32,606 nt of DNA from the IMG/VR virus record IMGVR_UViG_3300020192_000048, positions 1-32,606 of that record; one strand, 5' to 3'. Position 1 is the first letter of the stretch; each line of letters starts with the position of its first letter. The DNA is from a virus. The notes below the pieces were generated by a model that was not told the origin of the DNA, ran no database searches, and worked only from the letters and a program-made list of their open reading frames with translations. Below are positions 32,273 through 32,606 of the stretch, in pieces. The translations under genes were made by a program, and so were the position numbers.

Positions 32273-32606
32273 ATGAAAAATATGAAGTGTTTTGGAGTGG
32301 CAATTGCTCTGCTCGCGGTGGCTTGCGGTGAGGCTGGTACGGGCGAAGGCATAGGTGGCGAGGGAGGGGCTTCGGAGACTGCCAGCGGCGGCACTGCAAG
32401 CGGCGGAGCAGCCAGTGGAGGAGCAGCGGCAGTGGATTGCCGCGTGTCTCAGGTTGGAAAGGTTGGAAGCCAGTGTGCGACTGTCCCTCGCGGTGTTTGG
32501 TTCACCACGGAGCCGAGTAACATTCTTGAGAATGGTTGTGCACTTAATCTACACGTTTCAAACAATGATCTTGAACTGTCAAAGTCTGGTATTGCTTGGG
32601 TCCGAG
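32273..32606 (+). CDS. Secreted lipoprotein, 3' end outside window
   Basis: ATG 32273 follows AGGAG located in the integrase stop region, 2 nt after the integrase stop. A signal peptide with lipobox LAVAC (Cys18) is followed by a Gly/Ala/Ser linker (about residues 19-55, TASGGTASGGAASGG) and a Cys-containing domain (DCRVS, SQC, NGC) open to the window end. Such tethers are common in lipoproteins of Myxococcota and relatives. It may be a host gene at the insertion edge or a phage-carried gene co-expressed with the integrase. Confidence 0.75.
   Translation, partial: MKNMKCFGVAIALLAVACGEAGTGEGIGGEGGASETASGGTASGGAASGGAAAVDCRVSQVGKVGSQCATVPRGVWFTTEPSNILENGCALNLHVSNNDLELSKSGIAWVR

Noticed and set aside
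1-32606. tRNA or rRNA genes
   Set aside because: No cloverleaf-like pattern with a GTTCRA arm or CCA end was noticed on either strand; a dedicated search was not possible.

Overview
The window holds most of the late half of a contractile-tailed phage or prophage with a Mu-like tail. An integrase and the first part of a lipoprotein gene lie at the right end. Base composition is AT-rich over about 1-29.8 kb and visibly more GC-rich from about 29.9 kb to the end. The host is not certain. The Gly/Ala/Ser-rich lipoprotein tether at the right end and a sigma54-like promoter motif ahead of the packaging genes would suit a Myxococcota or other former deltaproteobacterial host, but this is inference.

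Layout. 1-3.3 kb: a tightly overlapping run of small genes (possible nuclease, two unknown proteins, four paralogous small Cys proteins), an M15-type endolysin and an AP2-domain HNH endonuclease. 3.33-4.50 kb: a non-coding region with two repeat arrays, several ACTGTAAT words and a sigma54-like motif; it is the likely late control and packaging region. 4.5-9.9 kb: small and large terminase, portal, scaffold and major capsid protein. 9.99-12.5 kb: neck, tail-terminator and tail-completion genes. 12.5-15.4 kb: sheath, tube and a tail assembly chaperone with a U UUU UUA -1 frameshift site. 15.4-24 kb: tape measure, DNA-circularisation/N-like protein, gpP-like hub, gp45-like spike, a Leu/Pro-rich repeat protein, gp46-like, gp47/J-like and gp48-like baseplate proteins. 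24-28.3 kb: fibre and receptor-binding proteins. 28.3-29.15 kb: a coiled-coil protein, a membrane-anchored coiled-coil protein and a holin-like protein. 29.14-29.7 kb: a second AP2-HNH gene on the minus strand, placed between the holin-like gene and a strong plus-strand terminator. 29.9-32.6 kb: a small Cys protein, a winged-helix-like protein, a tyrosine integrase and a partial lipoprotein.

Most striking feature: seven structural genes (large terminase, portal, tape measure, N-like, repeat protein, gp46-like and one unknown baseplate gene) have no ATG or TTG, and in most cases no GTG, where the protein should begin. In each, a Shine-Dalgarno sequence (weak for the repeat protein) sits 4-6 nt before an in-frame ATC, ATT or ATA. 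Six further genes start with TTG. Near-cognate AUN initiation therefore looks systematic. It falls mainly on components present in few copies per particle, while capsid, scaffold and tube use ATG.
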